A DNA stretch of 21,321 bases from Kiritimatiellia bacterium (lineage in GTDB: Bacteria > Verrucomicrobiota > Kiritimatiellia > SLAD01), in the NCBI GenBank assembly GCA_007125875.1, contig SLCI01000066.1:1-21321 (forward strand), written 5' to 3'. The position numbers and the translations under genes were made by a program. Below, piece after piece: positions 21,310 to 21,321 of the stretch (within the stretch, counting starts at the first letter, position 1; every line of letters begins with the position of its first letter). The notes beneath the pieces are model-generated. The model searched no databases. It was not told where the DNA came from and worked only from the letters and a program-made list of their open reading frames with translations.

Positions 21310-21321
21310 GGACAGGAATGG

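Larger units (their letters stand above)
21048..21321. other. Non-coding right edge with short repeats
   Basis: No plausible gene on either strand. It holds the untranslated region upstream of the MlaE-like gene and three copies of a GC-rich repeat listed separately. No confident promoter hexamers could be assigned. Confidence 0.6.

Overview
The window reads as an ordinary chromosomal stretch of a Gram-negative (diderm) bacterium: moderately GC-rich, densely packed, with many 4-base start/stop overlaps and occasional GTG/TTG starts. Diderm character follows from lipoprotein signal peptides, an MCE/Mla-type lipid transport operon and an M48 envelope protease. The ArsR-methyltransferase/ahcY pair, the long form of AhcY and the gene mix are compatible with a PVC-type lineage (Verrucomicrobiota/Kiritimatiellota), but this is an impression and not demonstrated. 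No rRNA, tRNA, prophage, insertion sequence or CRISPR array was seen.

Left part (1-3928, minus strand): a three-gene redox operon, in transcription order an FNR-like flavin reductase, a lipoprotein resembling ApbE (FAD:protein FMN transferase) with several eroded motifs, and a large FAD plus Fe-S dehydrogenase (GlcD/YdiJ type) that runs off the left edge. Divergent from it (4062-6503, plus strand) is a methyl-cycle operon: an ArsR-type regulator fused to a SAM-dependent methyltransferase, then ahcY, ending in a strong hairpin terminator. A perfect 7-bp inverted repeat overlaps the likely promoter. Next come a DRE-TIM aldolase-like gene and bioA (6700-9036, plus).

Middle part (8895-12183, minus strand): in transcription order a quinone-oxidoreductase-like dehydrogenase, prmC with its own extended -10 promoter, a membrane-anchored protein with four DnaJ-type CxxCxGxG zinc motifs, and a CPBP-family membrane protease whose 3' end overlaps bioA antisense by 142 bp. 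A serine acetyltransferase (cysE type) lies on the plus strand at 12299-13258.

Right part (21047 down to 13242, minus strand): an eight-gene, mostly overlapping operon. In transcription order it encodes an MlaE-type permease, an MlaF-position ABC ATPase homologue, an MlaD/MCE protein, an alpha-helical lipoprotein, an SH3-domain exported protein, an M48 lipoprotein protease, a CHASE2 adenylate cyclase and a metallo-beta-lactamase-fold hydrolase of a type that could be a cyclic-nucleotide phosphodiesterase. The striking point is that the ABC ATPase homologue keeps full length and frame but has lost Walker A, Q-loop, signature, D-loop and H-loop residues: it is predicted to be a pseudo-ATPase. 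An Mla-like complex with a dead nucleotide-binding subunit, encoded with cAMP synthesis and possible breakdown, is the best candidate here for an undescribed system. The right edge carries three copies of a short GC-rich repeat in alternating orientation.
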